Made by a program: the position numbers and the translations under genes. Shown here piece after piece: positions 27,382 to 36,000 of a stretch of 64,000 bases of DNA (its first letter is position 1; every line of letters begins with the position of its first letter). The DNA lies in contig JAKLFY010000018.1 in NCBI GenBank assembly GCA_022710935.1, forward strand, positions 31,551 through 95,550, in the 5' to 3' direction. The notes below the pieces were generated by a model that was not told the DNA's origin, did no database searches, and worked only from the letters and a program-made list of their open reading frames with translations. The DNA is from Verrucomicrobiota bacterium (lineage in GTDB: Bacteria > Verrucomicrobiota > Verrucomicrobiia > Limisphaerales > J093).

Positions 27382-27393
27382 CCCACGCCTCCT

Positions 27394-28530
27394 ATGCGCC
27401 GTTACTTGCTCGCAATCTGTGTCGCCGCAGGCGTGCTCACCGCCTTGCCGTTCATCACAACCACCAATACATCAACCTTCCAATGGACTCTCCGCGGTCA
27501 GCCAGTGCGCCGCCAAATCCACTGGCTTCGCGACTCGCTCAACCTGGTGGGTTTCGGCCTGCCAACCTCCGGCACGCCCCGCTTCGACACCTTCTTCGCC
27601 GGCGAACCTGCCCTGGGCGACTTCACCCTCTTCCGCCTCGACACCCAAGGCCGCTGGGTGCCGACCTCGGGGTCGGCCCTGATGCAACCGGGTGAGGCCT
27701 TCTGGATCCGCACTCGAGGCTTGCCCGCCTTTCAAGGCCCGATCCAGGTTCAATTGGACCGCCGGGTCGGCCTGGACTTCGGCCGCATCCTGACGGAGCA
27801 AAAGCTGCGTCTCTACAACGCCTCACCCAGCCCGCGCACCATTGCGGTCCGCCTGCTGCAGTCCCAGCCTCCACCCGTCGGGAGCGGCACGGCCCTGGCC
27901 GGCGATGTGCCGTTCGCCGTCAAGCTCATCGTGCACCTGGACGCCGCGGGTCAGGCTCGGCTGCTGCAGAAGGTGGTCCAGGTCTGGCTGCCGGGCACCT
28001 ACCGCTGGGCTGACGACGGCTCGGGTCACCTCGTGGCTGACCAACCGGGCCGCTTCGTGCTGCTGACGGACGACAGCCTCGCGGCGCGCTGCACCGGCGC
28101 CGCCATGGAAGACAACCACATCTCCGTCCACCCGATGACCATAGCAGCCGGCGATGAATCTCGCAGGGCCGAGTTCCCGCCTTCGCCTACGTCGCTTTGG
28201 TGTACCGCTTGTGATCGAGCACGGGCATCGGCGGGTCAATTCCCGGCGGCAGAAGGGCGTGGCGTTTACGATTCGCAGGCCGGCGACGCTTTGAAATTCC
28301 GCGACGTTGAGCGTGGCGACTTCATGGTCCAAGGCCAGGAACCCGACCATGTTGAATTTGGCTCGCTCGTCCGCGGCCCCGATGAGAAGATGCACCTCGG
28401 GACCTGGGACGAATGGGCGACACCCAAATGTACACCCGCTCCGTCGCCTGCGGCCCCACCGGCAAGACGTACACGGGGATTGGCTACGGACGCGCGAATG
28501 TGGTGGCCTACGAGCCGAAGAGCGGCCTGA
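27394..28530 (+). CDS. Exported protein of unknown function, C-terminus scrambled
   Basis: A signal peptide (YLLAICVAAGVLTALPF) is followed by beta-rich sequence with a pattern seen in Verrucomicrobial surface proteins: HWLRDSLNLVGFGLPTSGTP, LMQPGEAFWIRTRG and GLDFGRILTEQKLRLYNASP. The recognisable part ends near residue 245. The last ~92 codons run antisense over a VapC remnant and out of frame through a propeller fragment, so they are probably not the original C-terminus. Starts 12 bp after the preceding fragment. It may be a degraded gene that still has an intact 5' half. No function can be assigned. Confidence 0.5.
   Translation: MRRYLLAICVAAGVLTALPFITTTNTSTFQWTLRGQPVRRQIHWLRDSLNLVGFGLPTSGTPRFDTFFAGEPALGDFTLFRLDTQGRWVPTSGSALMQPGEAFWIRTRGLPAFQGPIQVQLDRRVGLDFGRILTEQKLRLYNASPSPRTIAVRLLQSQPPPVGSGTALAGDVPFAVKLIVHLDAAGQARLLQKVVQVWLPGTYRWADDGSGHLVADQPGRFVLLTDDSLAARCTGAAMEDNHISVHPMTIAAGDESRRAEFPPSPTSLWCTACDRARASAGQFPAAEGRGVYDSQAGDALKFRDVERGDFMVQGQEPDHVEFGSLVRGPDEKMHLGTWDEWATPKCTPAPSPAAPPARRTRGLATDARMWWPTSRRAA
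28252..28395 (-). pseudogene. C-terminal remnant of a VapC-type PIN toxin
   Basis: 48 codons antisense to the preceding gene's tail: FLALDHEVATLNVAEFQSVA followed by GLRIVNATPF. This is the conserved last strand-helix block of PIN toxins ('TLNVxEF ... GLRVVN'). The N-terminal acidic residues are gone. The likely antitoxin gene is not present. Confidence 0.5.
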
Positions 28531-28694
28531 TCTGGGGACTCACCGGCCACAGCGTTTTTGCGGTTGATCCGGACAGCGGGGAAGTGGCCGCCATGGCCGA
28601 TGCGCCGGTTCCAATCCGTTGCGGTTTCGCTCTCCGAGACGACGCGGTCTATTTTGGGTCCGGCGCGCATCTGTGGCGATATCGCTTCCGCTGA
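28413..28694 (+). pseudogene. Beta-propeller fragment with internal deletion
   Basis: The translation (VACGPTGKTYTGIGYGRANV, then GHSVFAVDPDSGEVAAM and DDAVYFGSGAHLWRYRF) resembles blades of a PQQ/NHL-type propeller protein, but only about 1.5 blades remain and the first and last blades appear joined. Out of frame with the gene it overlaps. Ends 12 bp before the nitrilase gene. Confidence 0.45.
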
Positions 28695-28706
28695 TTCACT
28701 TCGAGT

Positions 28707-30062
28707 ATGAAAACACCTGCCTGTTTCTGTCTTGTTCTCGCCAATCTCTGGATGGGCATCGCGGCTTCCACAGCGGCCGACGGACCCACTCCGCCGGACG
28801 GCTGGCAGGGCGTCGCCGCCCGCGAGGAAATCCGGCCCGCGTTCGCCTTCGATCCATCCGGCGGCCCCGATGGCAAAGGCTGCCTCGTGATCACATCGGA
28901 CGCGCGCGAGGGCCTGGATGGTCATTGGACCAAAACCCTCGCGATCCAGGGCGGTCGCCACTACCGCTTCGCCGCGCTGCGCCGCACGGAGAACGTGCCG
29001 ACACCCCGCCGCAACGTGCTCGTGCGCATCCTCTGGCAGAACGACCAGGGGCGCCAGGTCCTCCACGACGATCCCGGGGCCCTCAGCTACCGCGACGGGC
29101 CCTTGCCCGTGGCCGAACCCGAGTATCCGACCGATAAAGGCCCGGACACCCCAGGGTGGACCGAAGTCTCGGACACCTACCTGGCGCCGCTGAAGGCAAC
29201 CCGCGCAGTGATCGAACTGCATCTGCGCTGGGCCGCCGGCGCCCGGGTCGAGTGGAGCCGCATCTCCCTCGATGAAGTCCCTGCCCCGCAGCCCCGAATG
29301 GTCCGCCTCGCCACCGCCCATTTCCGCCCGTCCGGCCAGAAGACCGCCGCGGACAACTGCCGCCTGTTCGCCCCGTTGGTTGCGGAAGCCGCCCGCCAGA
29401 AGGCGGACCTGCTGGTGTTGCCCGAGACCATCACCATCTGCGGCAATGGCCTCAGCTTTGCGGACGCCGCCGAACCGATTCCCGGCCCCTCGACGGACTA
29501 CTTCGCCGCCCTCGCCCGCGAGCACGATCTGCACCTGGTGGTGGGTTTGCTGGAACGCGATCGGCACTTGATCTTCAACGTGGCCGTGTTGATCGGCCCC
29601 GACGGACAGCTCCTGGGCAAGTACCGCAAGGTCGCCCTGCCGCGGACCGAGATCGAAGGGGGAGTCGCCCCCGGCCATGACTACCCGGTGTTCAACACCC
29701 GGTTCGGCAAGGTCGGAATGATGATCTGTTACGACGGTTTCTTCCCCGAGGTGGCGCGTCAACTCAGCATCAACGGAGCTGAAGTCATCGCCTTTCCCGT
29801 TTGGGGCTGCAATCCGCTGCTCGCCGCCGCGCGCGCTTGCGAGAACCATGTCTACATCGTCAGCAGCACCTATACGGACGCGGCGACCCGCTGGATGATC
29901 TCGGGCGTCTATGACCACGAAGGCCGCGTCCTCGCCCAAGCCAGGGAATGGGGCACCGTCGCCGTCGCGGAGGTGGACCTGAACCGGCGGCTGCATTGGT
30001 CGAGCCTGGGCGATTTCAAAGCCGAAATCCCTCGCCATCGCCCGGTCTGGAAGGGAGAGTGA
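28707..30062 (+). CDS. Exported carbon-nitrogen hydrolase (nitrilase family) with N-terminal beta-domain
   Basis: A 451-residue protein with a signal peptide ([19 protein letters not shown]). Residues ~25-195 form a carbohydrate-binding-like beta-sandwich ([20 protein letters not shown] ... [12 protein letters not shown]). The nitrilase domain (about 205-445) has the complete catalytic set: Glu in [13 protein letters not shown], Lys in [13 protein letters not shown] and Cys in [15 protein letters not shown]. It would hydrolyse an amide or nitrile C-N bond outside the cytoplasm; substrate unknown. This two-domain exported form recurs in Planctomycetes/Verrucomicrobiota near sugar-catabolism genes. 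Confidence 0.85.
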   Translation: MKTPACFCLVLANLWMGIAASTAADGPTPPDGWQGVAAREEIRPAFAFDPSGGPDGKGCLVITSDAREGLDGHWTKTLAIQGGRHYRFAALRRTENVPTPRRNVLVRILWQNDQGRQVLHDDPGALSYRDGPLPVAEPEYPTDKGPDTPGWTEVSDTYLAPLKATRAVIELHLRWAAGARVEWSRISLDEVPAPQPRMVRLATAHFRPSGQKTAADNCRLFAPLVAEAARQKADLLVLPETITICGNGLSFADAAEPIPGPSTDYFAALAREHDLHLVVGLLERDRHLIFNVAVLIGPDGQLLGKYRKVALPRTEIEGGVAPGHDYPVFNTRFGKVGMMICYDGFFPEVARQLSINGAEVIAFPVWGCNPLLAAARACENHVYIVSSTYTDAATRWMISGVYDHEGRVLAQAREWGTVAVAEVDLNRRLHWSSLGDFKAEIPRHRPVWKGE

Positions 30063-30433
30063 GGTCATGGAGGACGAGCGCATGATGCACCCGCTGCGCC
30101 GTCCTTGAGAACGCCGCGCGCGTTGCCACAGCCGGGAAATCCGGATCGTCGTCCCGGGCTGGCCCCGATCGATCACAGGCTCGGGGCTCGACCTGATCCA
30201 GGCCTGTCCTCAAGTGAGACACCCCTTGGATCGCCGGCTCAACAACAGGACACCCGCCCGCAAAACCGCGGGATCGCGACCAAAGACCGGAGGTGACTGT
30301 TCGCGTGGCTTGAATTGAACCGCGAAATACGAAATACGCGAACCCGGCGCTGTCTGATTCACGTCCATTCGCGTCTATTCGCGGTTTGGGGGTTTGTCTG
30401 AGGCGCGCCTCGCGAGGCATGAGATTTCAGGGC

Positions 30434-30505
30434 TAGCGCGCATTTCACACCAACTTCTGAAGAACGCGGAGCCGCTGTCATCGAAAGGTGCACTGATGCG
30501 CGCTA
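30434..30505. repeat. Family B inverted-repeat element, copy 4
   Basis: 72 bp bounded by TAGCGCGCA and its exact complement TGCGCGCTA. The interior shares CGGAGCCGCTGTCATCGAAAG with copy 3 (about 75% overall match by eye). Confidence 0.65.
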
Positions 30506-30529
30506 TACAGAGCGACATAAATGATGCAG

Positions 30530-30597
30530 CGCCGGGTCAGGGGACCCGGCCTACAAACCTGTAGGCCGCGTGCCCTCACGCGGCGGAACTTCTGACG
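30530..30597. repeat. Family A repeat, short copy
   Basis: Hairpin CGCCGGGTCAGGGGACCCGG, then GGCCTACA, then GTAGGCCGCGTGCCCTCACG. Lacks the terminal segments of the full element. Confidence 0.65.
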
Positions 30598-30777
30598 CTG
30601 TGTATAGCAATCCTGGCACGCCAACTGCATACACGTCCCGGCACGAGGAGGTCGACACCAGGTCGGATGAGGCCAAGGTCGGATCGCTTGAATCGAACGC
30701 CAGGTCTCGGCCGACAGATGGAAGCCCTCCTCGCCAAGGAAAACACCAAACACGTATCCATAACAGTCAGGAGCACC

Positions 30778-31425
30778 ATGAAGAAACTGTTCGTCTCATT
30801 CGTCGGCGGGGCTGTGGCGTTCACAGTCCACGCCCAAGTGTTGTTCACCTATGAATTCCCCGGGAGCGATCCGGGCGGAGATGCCACGGTCCCGGCGCCG
30901 GAACATCTGACTCTGAGCGCCTTCTCGCGGACCCAGGTCAACGCCGCGAGTCAAATCGATGCCTTCTCGAGCTCCCAATGGACACAGGGAGCGGAGCAGG
31001 ATCCGAGTGAATTCGTCTCGTTCTCGTTTCGCCCGGACGTCGGATACGAGGTCGCGCTCACCTCGCTGAGTTGGGACACCTCGCGCAGCAGCACCGGCCC
31101 GCAGATGGGCAAGGTGGAACTCTGGCGCAACGGCGTGAACTTCGAAAGCTGCCAGGAGTTCGAAGTGACCACCACACTCGGCCATCGCGCCTTTGACTTC
31201 ACGCCCACAACGGGATTGTCGAGCGATTCTTACGAGTTCCGCTTCTACGGCTGGAACGCGAGCGGCACGGGCAATCTCCGGCTCGATAACGTCGCCGTCG
31301 TCGGCGCCATCACCCCGATCCCCGAACCGTCGGCCTCCGGCCTGGTCCTCGCCGCCGGCCTCGTCGGAATGACCTGGCACCGCCTGCGCCGCACCCGCCG
31401 CACCGCGTTCATCCCGAGTGCCTAG
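30778..31425 (+). CDS. PEP-CTERM sorted exported protein
   Basis: A 215-residue protein with a signal peptide (KKLFVSFVGGAVAFTVHA) and a C-terminal PEP-CTERM sorting signal: ITPIPEPSASGLVLAAGLVG, then the basic stop-transfer RLRRTRRT. The signal is expected to be recognised by an exosortase, which cleaves it and links the protein to the envelope or extracellular matrix. The mature domain is a jelly-roll-like beta domain (FTYEFPGSDPGG, YEFRFYGWNASGTGNLRLDN). The ATG at 30778 was chosen for its Shine-Dalgarno and signal peptide. No exosortase gene is in the window. Confidence 0.85.
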   Translation: MKKLFVSFVGGAVAFTVHAQVLFTYEFPGSDPGGDATVPAPEHLTLSAFSRTQVNAASQIDAFSSSQWTQGAEQDPSEFVSFSFRPDVGYEVALTSLSWDTSRSSTGPQMGKVELWRNGVNFESCQEFEVTTTLGHRAFDFTPTTGLSSDSYEFRFYGWNASGTGNLRLDNVAVVGAITPIPEPSASGLVLAAGLVGMTWHRLRRTRRTAFIPSA

Positions 31426-31449
31426 CCGTGCCCGAACCGTGCCCGTCAG

Positions 31450-31496
31450 AGGCCCGGGCCTTGCCCGCCCACCCGGCGAGCCCAAGGTCCGGGCCT
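31450..31496 (+). terminator. Possible hairpin terminator after the PEP-CTERM gene
   Basis: AGGCCCGGGCCTTG pairs with CAAGGTCCGGGCCT (13 of 14) across a 19-nt loop, 25 bp after the stop codon. There is no strong U-run, so it may instead be an mRNA-stabilising hairpin. Confidence 0.35.
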
Positions 31497-31551
31497 TCTG
31501 ACTCAGCCGAATCGCCGGGCACTCTCACGCCAACTCTTAGTGAACTGTCCT

Positions 31552-31626
31552 TGCGCCGCGTAGGGGCACGCGGCCTACAACACCGATGTCTGCCCCTTGT
31601 TGGCCGGGTCCCCTGACCCGGCGTTC
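31552..31626. repeat. Family A repeat, short copy
   Basis: GCGCCGCGTAGGGGCACGCG hairpin, GGCCTACAACACC tag, then GCCGGGTCCCCTGACCCGGC hairpin. Lies between the PEP-CTERM and PQQ-propeller genes. Confidence 0.65.
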
Positions 31627-31806
31627 ACCCTGGTGACCTTTTGATCCTGCTGCGCGAGGATTCGGGCACCTTCACTTTTCGCGCACTGAACGCTCGCTTT
31701 CCCAAAGGCGGCATCGGATCATCTGCCCATGCTAAACCTCAGAGATCCGAACCGCGATCGCCCCCAATCGAGTCCCGGACTCCGATCCTGCCGCGGACCA
31801 GCCCTC

Positions 31807-33039
31807 GTGACCCGCTCCCTTCTCCTCCTGTCCGCCCTTTGCGTGGTGTCCAGTCTCGCCGCCGTCAATTGGCCGGAATTGCGCGGCCCCCTCAGGAACG
31901 GGCATGCCCTCGACGCAAACCCGCCGCTGTCGTGGAGTGAAACCAACCACATCGTCTGGAAGACGGCCATCCACGATCTGGGCTGGTCTTCGCCGGTCGT
32001 CTGGGGAAAGCAGATCTGGCTCACGACGGCCACCACCAACGGGCGTGAGATGTACGCCGTGTGCGTGGATGCCGAGACCGGGCGCGTCGTGCTGGACGTC
32101 AAGGTCTTCGATACGCCCGAGCCGGAGTACATCTCCAGCATCAACAGCTACGCGTCGCCCACTTCGGCAATCGAAGCGGACAGGGTCTATGTCCATTACG
32201 GGACATATGGGACCGCATGCCTCGGCACGCAAAATGGCAAGGTCCTTTGGAGTCGTCGTGACTTGAATTGCGACCATCACGAAGGCCCGGGAGCATCGCT
32301 GATGCTCGATGGGGACCGCCTCTACGTTCCGGTGGATGGCCGCGATGTTCAATACGTGGTCGCCCTCGACAAGGCCACGGGTCGCACCGTGTGGAAAACA
32401 AACCGGTCGATCGATTACAGCCAGTTTACGAGCAATTGCCGAAAGGCCTTCTGCACACCCATCGTGATCGAGGCCGGCGGGCGCCGCCAGCTCTTCAGCC
32501 CGGGCGCCAAGGCCATGTTCGCCTACGATCCGGACACCGGCGCCGAACTCTGGAAGGCGCGGTACAATGGCTGGTCCATGGTCCCGCGCCCGCTCTTCGG
32601 TCACGGATTGCTCTACGTCATCACCGACTATGAACGCCCGGAACTCTGGGCCGTGCGGCCCGACGGAGAAGGCGACGTCACGGACACTCATGTCGCCTGG
32701 AAGGTGGTCAAAGACATGCCTTCCACAGCCTCGCTGCTGCTGATCGAGGACCTTCTCTACATGGTCAATGACCAGGGATTCGCCCTCTGCGTCGAGGCCA
32801 AGACCGGCACCGTCGTCTGGCGCGAACGCATCGGAGGGAAGCACTCCGCATCGCCCATCTACACCCCCGACCGCATCTACTTCTTCAACGAGAGAAACCG
32901 CGCGACCGTCATCGCGCCCGGACGCGAGTTCCGCGTGCTGGCGGAAAGCCAACTCGATGATCCTCTCATGGCGAGTCCCGCCGTCACCGGAGACGCCTTG
33001 ATCCTCAGAAGCAGGACTCACCTGTACCGAATCCAATAG
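31807..33039 (+). CDS. Exported PQQ-like beta-propeller protein
   Basis: About 410 residues. The GTG at 31807 gives a clean signal peptide (TRSLLLLSALCVVSSLAA); an ATG at 31729 would add 26 unconvincing residues. The mature part starts WPELRGPLRNGHA and repeats the propeller motif with the Ala/Gly-Trp signature: GLGTQNGKVLW-like units seen as CLGTQNGKVLWSRRDL, ALDKATGRTVWKTNRS, AYDPDTGAELWKARYN and EAKTGTVVWRERIGG. These are typical of the PQQ-binding-like ('outer membrane protein assembly BamB-like') propellers that PVC bacteria export in large numbers. Whether it binds PQQ is unknown. The CotH gene starts 13 bp downstream, so they may be co-transcribed. Confidence 0.85.
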   Translation: MTRSLLLLSALCVVSSLAAVNWPELRGPLRNGHALDANPPLSWSETNHIVWKTAIHDLGWSSPVVWGKQIWLTTATTNGREMYAVCVDAETGRVVLDVKVFDTPEPEYISSINSYASPTSAIEADRVYVHYGTYGTACLGTQNGKVLWSRRDLNCDHHEGPGASLMLDGDRLYVPVDGRDVQYVVALDKATGRTVWKTNRSIDYSQFTSNCRKAFCTPIVIEAGGRRQLFSPGAKAMFAYDPDTGAELWKARYNGWSMVPRPLFGHGLLYVITDYERPELWAVRPDGEGDVTDTHVAWKVVKDMPSTASLLLIEDLLYMVNDQGFALCVEAKTGTVVWRERIGGKHSASPIYTPDRIYFFNERNRATVIAPGREFRVLAESQLDDPLMASPAVTGDALILRSRTHLYRIQ

Positions 33040-33052
33040 ACGAAGTCCCGCC

Positions 33053-36000
33053 ATGCGATTGGAATACCCCAGGCCCGGCCCGGCCCCCGCGCTGCACGCA
33101 GGTTCTCGAATTGCCCGCCTGATCGCCCTGGTCTGGGCGGGCGCCCTCGCTTCCGCCCTGTCGTCTCTGGGCGCAGTTCAGTTGGACCTGGCCCGGCTGG
33201 GCACGGCCACCCAGACCGGTGACCTGTCCGCTGCCAACGCGCCGGCCCGCGCGCTGGATGGAAACGCAAACACCTTCAGCGCGACTACCGAGATTCCGAA
33301 TGCACATTGGGAGTGCGAACTCAGCCGGGACTACAGATTCACCCGCATCGAAATCATCGCCCCGTCCGACGCCTCCTATCGCGATGCCCTCGATGGCCTC
33401 GTGCTCCGGTTCCAGGATCTGCGCGATCGCACTGTCTTCGAGACGCTGGTCAACGATCCTGGCCCGGGTTCGACTTGGGCCGCAGACCTCCCCACCGGCC
33501 TGAGCGCGCGCATCCTCCGGATCGGCCTCGAAAACGGCCAGCCCAACGGAGTCGGCAAACACCAGGTCGCCCTGGCCGAGGTCCGGGCGTTCGGCGACCC
33601 CTCGACGGCGGCGGGCCCGATTGCGCTCAAAGCCATCGCCACAGCGCAACAATCGAGCGACTTCAGCTCGTCCTATCCGGCCAGCCTGGCCATCGACGGC
33701 GATCCGGCGACCTTCTCCCAGACCGCCGACCTCACAAACAGTTCTTGGATCCTCACGCTCGACCGCACCCGCCCGATCCACCGCATCGAGGTCGTCAACC
33801 GGCGCGACACCGCGGCAGCCCGACTCGCCGGATTGGCCCTGCGAATCCTCGACGATCAGTCCAATACAGTCGCCTCGGCGACCCTGACCAACCCGGGTCT
33901 GGGCGGGGTCTGGGGATTCGATTGCCCGGCGAACATGTCGGGCCGTCACGTGCGCGTCGGACTCGAAGATGGCGCCGCCAACGGCGCCGGCGACCGGATC
34001 GTGTCACTGGCCGAAGTGATCGTCCTGACCGCGCCGAACCTGGCCCTGGGACGGGACTGCTACATGGTCCGGTACCAGGACAACCTGCCGCCCGCGTCGA
34101 ACGCGAACGACGGCAACTACGCCACCGCAATTGAGACGACCGACAAGTCCGTAGACGCCTATTGGGAGGTCGACCTCGGCCAGGCCCACGCGCTCGATTG
34201 CATTCGTGCCGTGGCTGCCCAGGGATTCGCCGCCCGGCTCAGCCACGCCACGGTCCGCCTGTTCGATGCCAACCATGATTCGGTGTTCTCCCAGCACCTG
34301 GCCGGCACCAACCCGACCTTCGACGTGGACGTTGCGGGGCCGATCACAGCGCGCTATGTCCGGGTCGGCTTCGAGAACAAGGAACGGTCGGACATCTCCG
34401 GCGGCATCGAGTGGTACTTGGGCCTGCGCGAAGTCCAGGTCTTCGGACGCCCCGCGGACCAGATCGGCCTGCTCGCCTTCAGTGCGTCCACCAACCGCAT
34501 CGCATCGGGCGACTCCACCACGTTGACCTGGCAGGCCGAGGAGTTGCATCGGCTCGATCTCTACCCCGGCGGACAATCGGTTGGCGCCCTCACGGATAAG
34601 GGCGGCGCGGGCCAGATCACCGTCTCACCCGCGACCTCCATCGAGTATCTGTTGGTCGGCACCAACCGCAACGGCGCATCGGTGCGCGCGGTGAGCGTGA
34701 TCGTCGATGACCACCTCCTCCCGGTGCGGATCAACGAGTTCATGGCCGACAACCACCTCTCGATCGAAGACGGGCGCGGGGAACCATCCGACTGGATCGA
34801 ATTGTATAATCCCAACAACCAACCCTGCGACCTTGCCGGTTATGGACTCAGCGACGATCCCGCCACGCCCATGAAGTGGGTGTTCCCGTCCGTCTCGATC
34901 CCGGCCCACGGCTGCCTCCTTGTGTTTGCGTCCGGGCGCAGTGCGCCGTGGGACGAGGCCGGTGGACTGCACGCGAACTTCCAACTCGATGCCGAGGGCG
35001 AATCGGTGGTGCTGACCGCCCCGGACGGCGCATCGGTGGTCGATGGCATCTCCGCTTTTCCCCCGCAGCGCGAAGACCTGGCGTATGGAAGAACGCTCGA
35101 CGGGCGGCTGACGTTTCTCGATCCCACGCCGGGCGGTCCCAACCTGGCCGCATCGTATGAAGGCTGGTTGCAGCCCCCGGCCTTCAGCCATGCCCGCGGT
35201 TTCCACACCAACGCCTTCGCACTCACGATCACGAACCCGAATCAAGGCGCCGATCTGTTCTACTCGATCGACGGGCGCGAGCCTGCCCTGCGCTACGGCG
35301 GGCCGCTGCCCGTCTCGACCAGCCTGAGCGTGCGCGCGACCGTGCGCCGACCCGGCTACAAATCGCCCCGCACCGTCACCCATTCGTACGTGCTCATCGA
35401 TGCCGTCATGGCGTCCGCCTCCATGAACCAGAACATGGTCCGCGACGCCCGCTACACCGACCGGATCCGGCGCGGGCTGACGGATCTGCCCACGCTGATG
35501 ATCGCCGTGCCGCAGATTCCCGACGACTACATCGAGCGCGAGGCCTCGGTCGAGCTGCTCTGGCCGGACCAGAAACCGCACGCCCAGGCGAACTGCGGCT
35601 TCTTCCGCTTCGGAGGCGCCTGGACCACTTTCAACAAGAAGAACTACCGGCTCAAGTTCCGAGGCGAGTACGGCGCGACCAAGCTGAGGGCGCCCCTGTT
35701 CCGCGGCATGGACCGCGGCTTCCTCGCCCGCGAAAGCTTCGACGAAATCGACCTGGTCGGCGGATCACACGACATGATCGATCGCGGCTTCTACATGGCG
35801 GGCCGCTTCACCGAGGACACCATGCTCGACATGGGAAGCCTCAACCCGCACGGACGTTTCGTGAACGTTTATCTCAACGGCAAGTACTGGGGCCAATACC
35901 ACGCGCGCGAACGCCTCACCGACAGCTTCCTGGCCGATTACCTCGGCGGCAAACGCGAAGACTATGTCAACGTGCGCGGCAACGACAACGTCGGCGACAG

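Larger units (their letters stand above)
30063..30777. other. Repeat-rich intergenic region
   Basis: Holds no supported gene. It contains a segment at 30292-30326 (GGTGACTGTTCGCGTGGCTT and onward) that is repeated with small changes at 39269-39303, a direct doublet CGAAATACGAAATACGCGAA, repeat B copy 4, a short family-A copy, and the PEP-CTERM gene's leader with its ribosome-binding site GTCAGGAG at 30766. Confidence 0.5.

Noticed and set aside
28266..30176. 636-codon minus-strand frame opposite the nitrilase
   Set aside because: Antisense of an enzyme with a full catalytic triad; only its last 48-codon neighbour frame (VapC remnant) looked protein-like.
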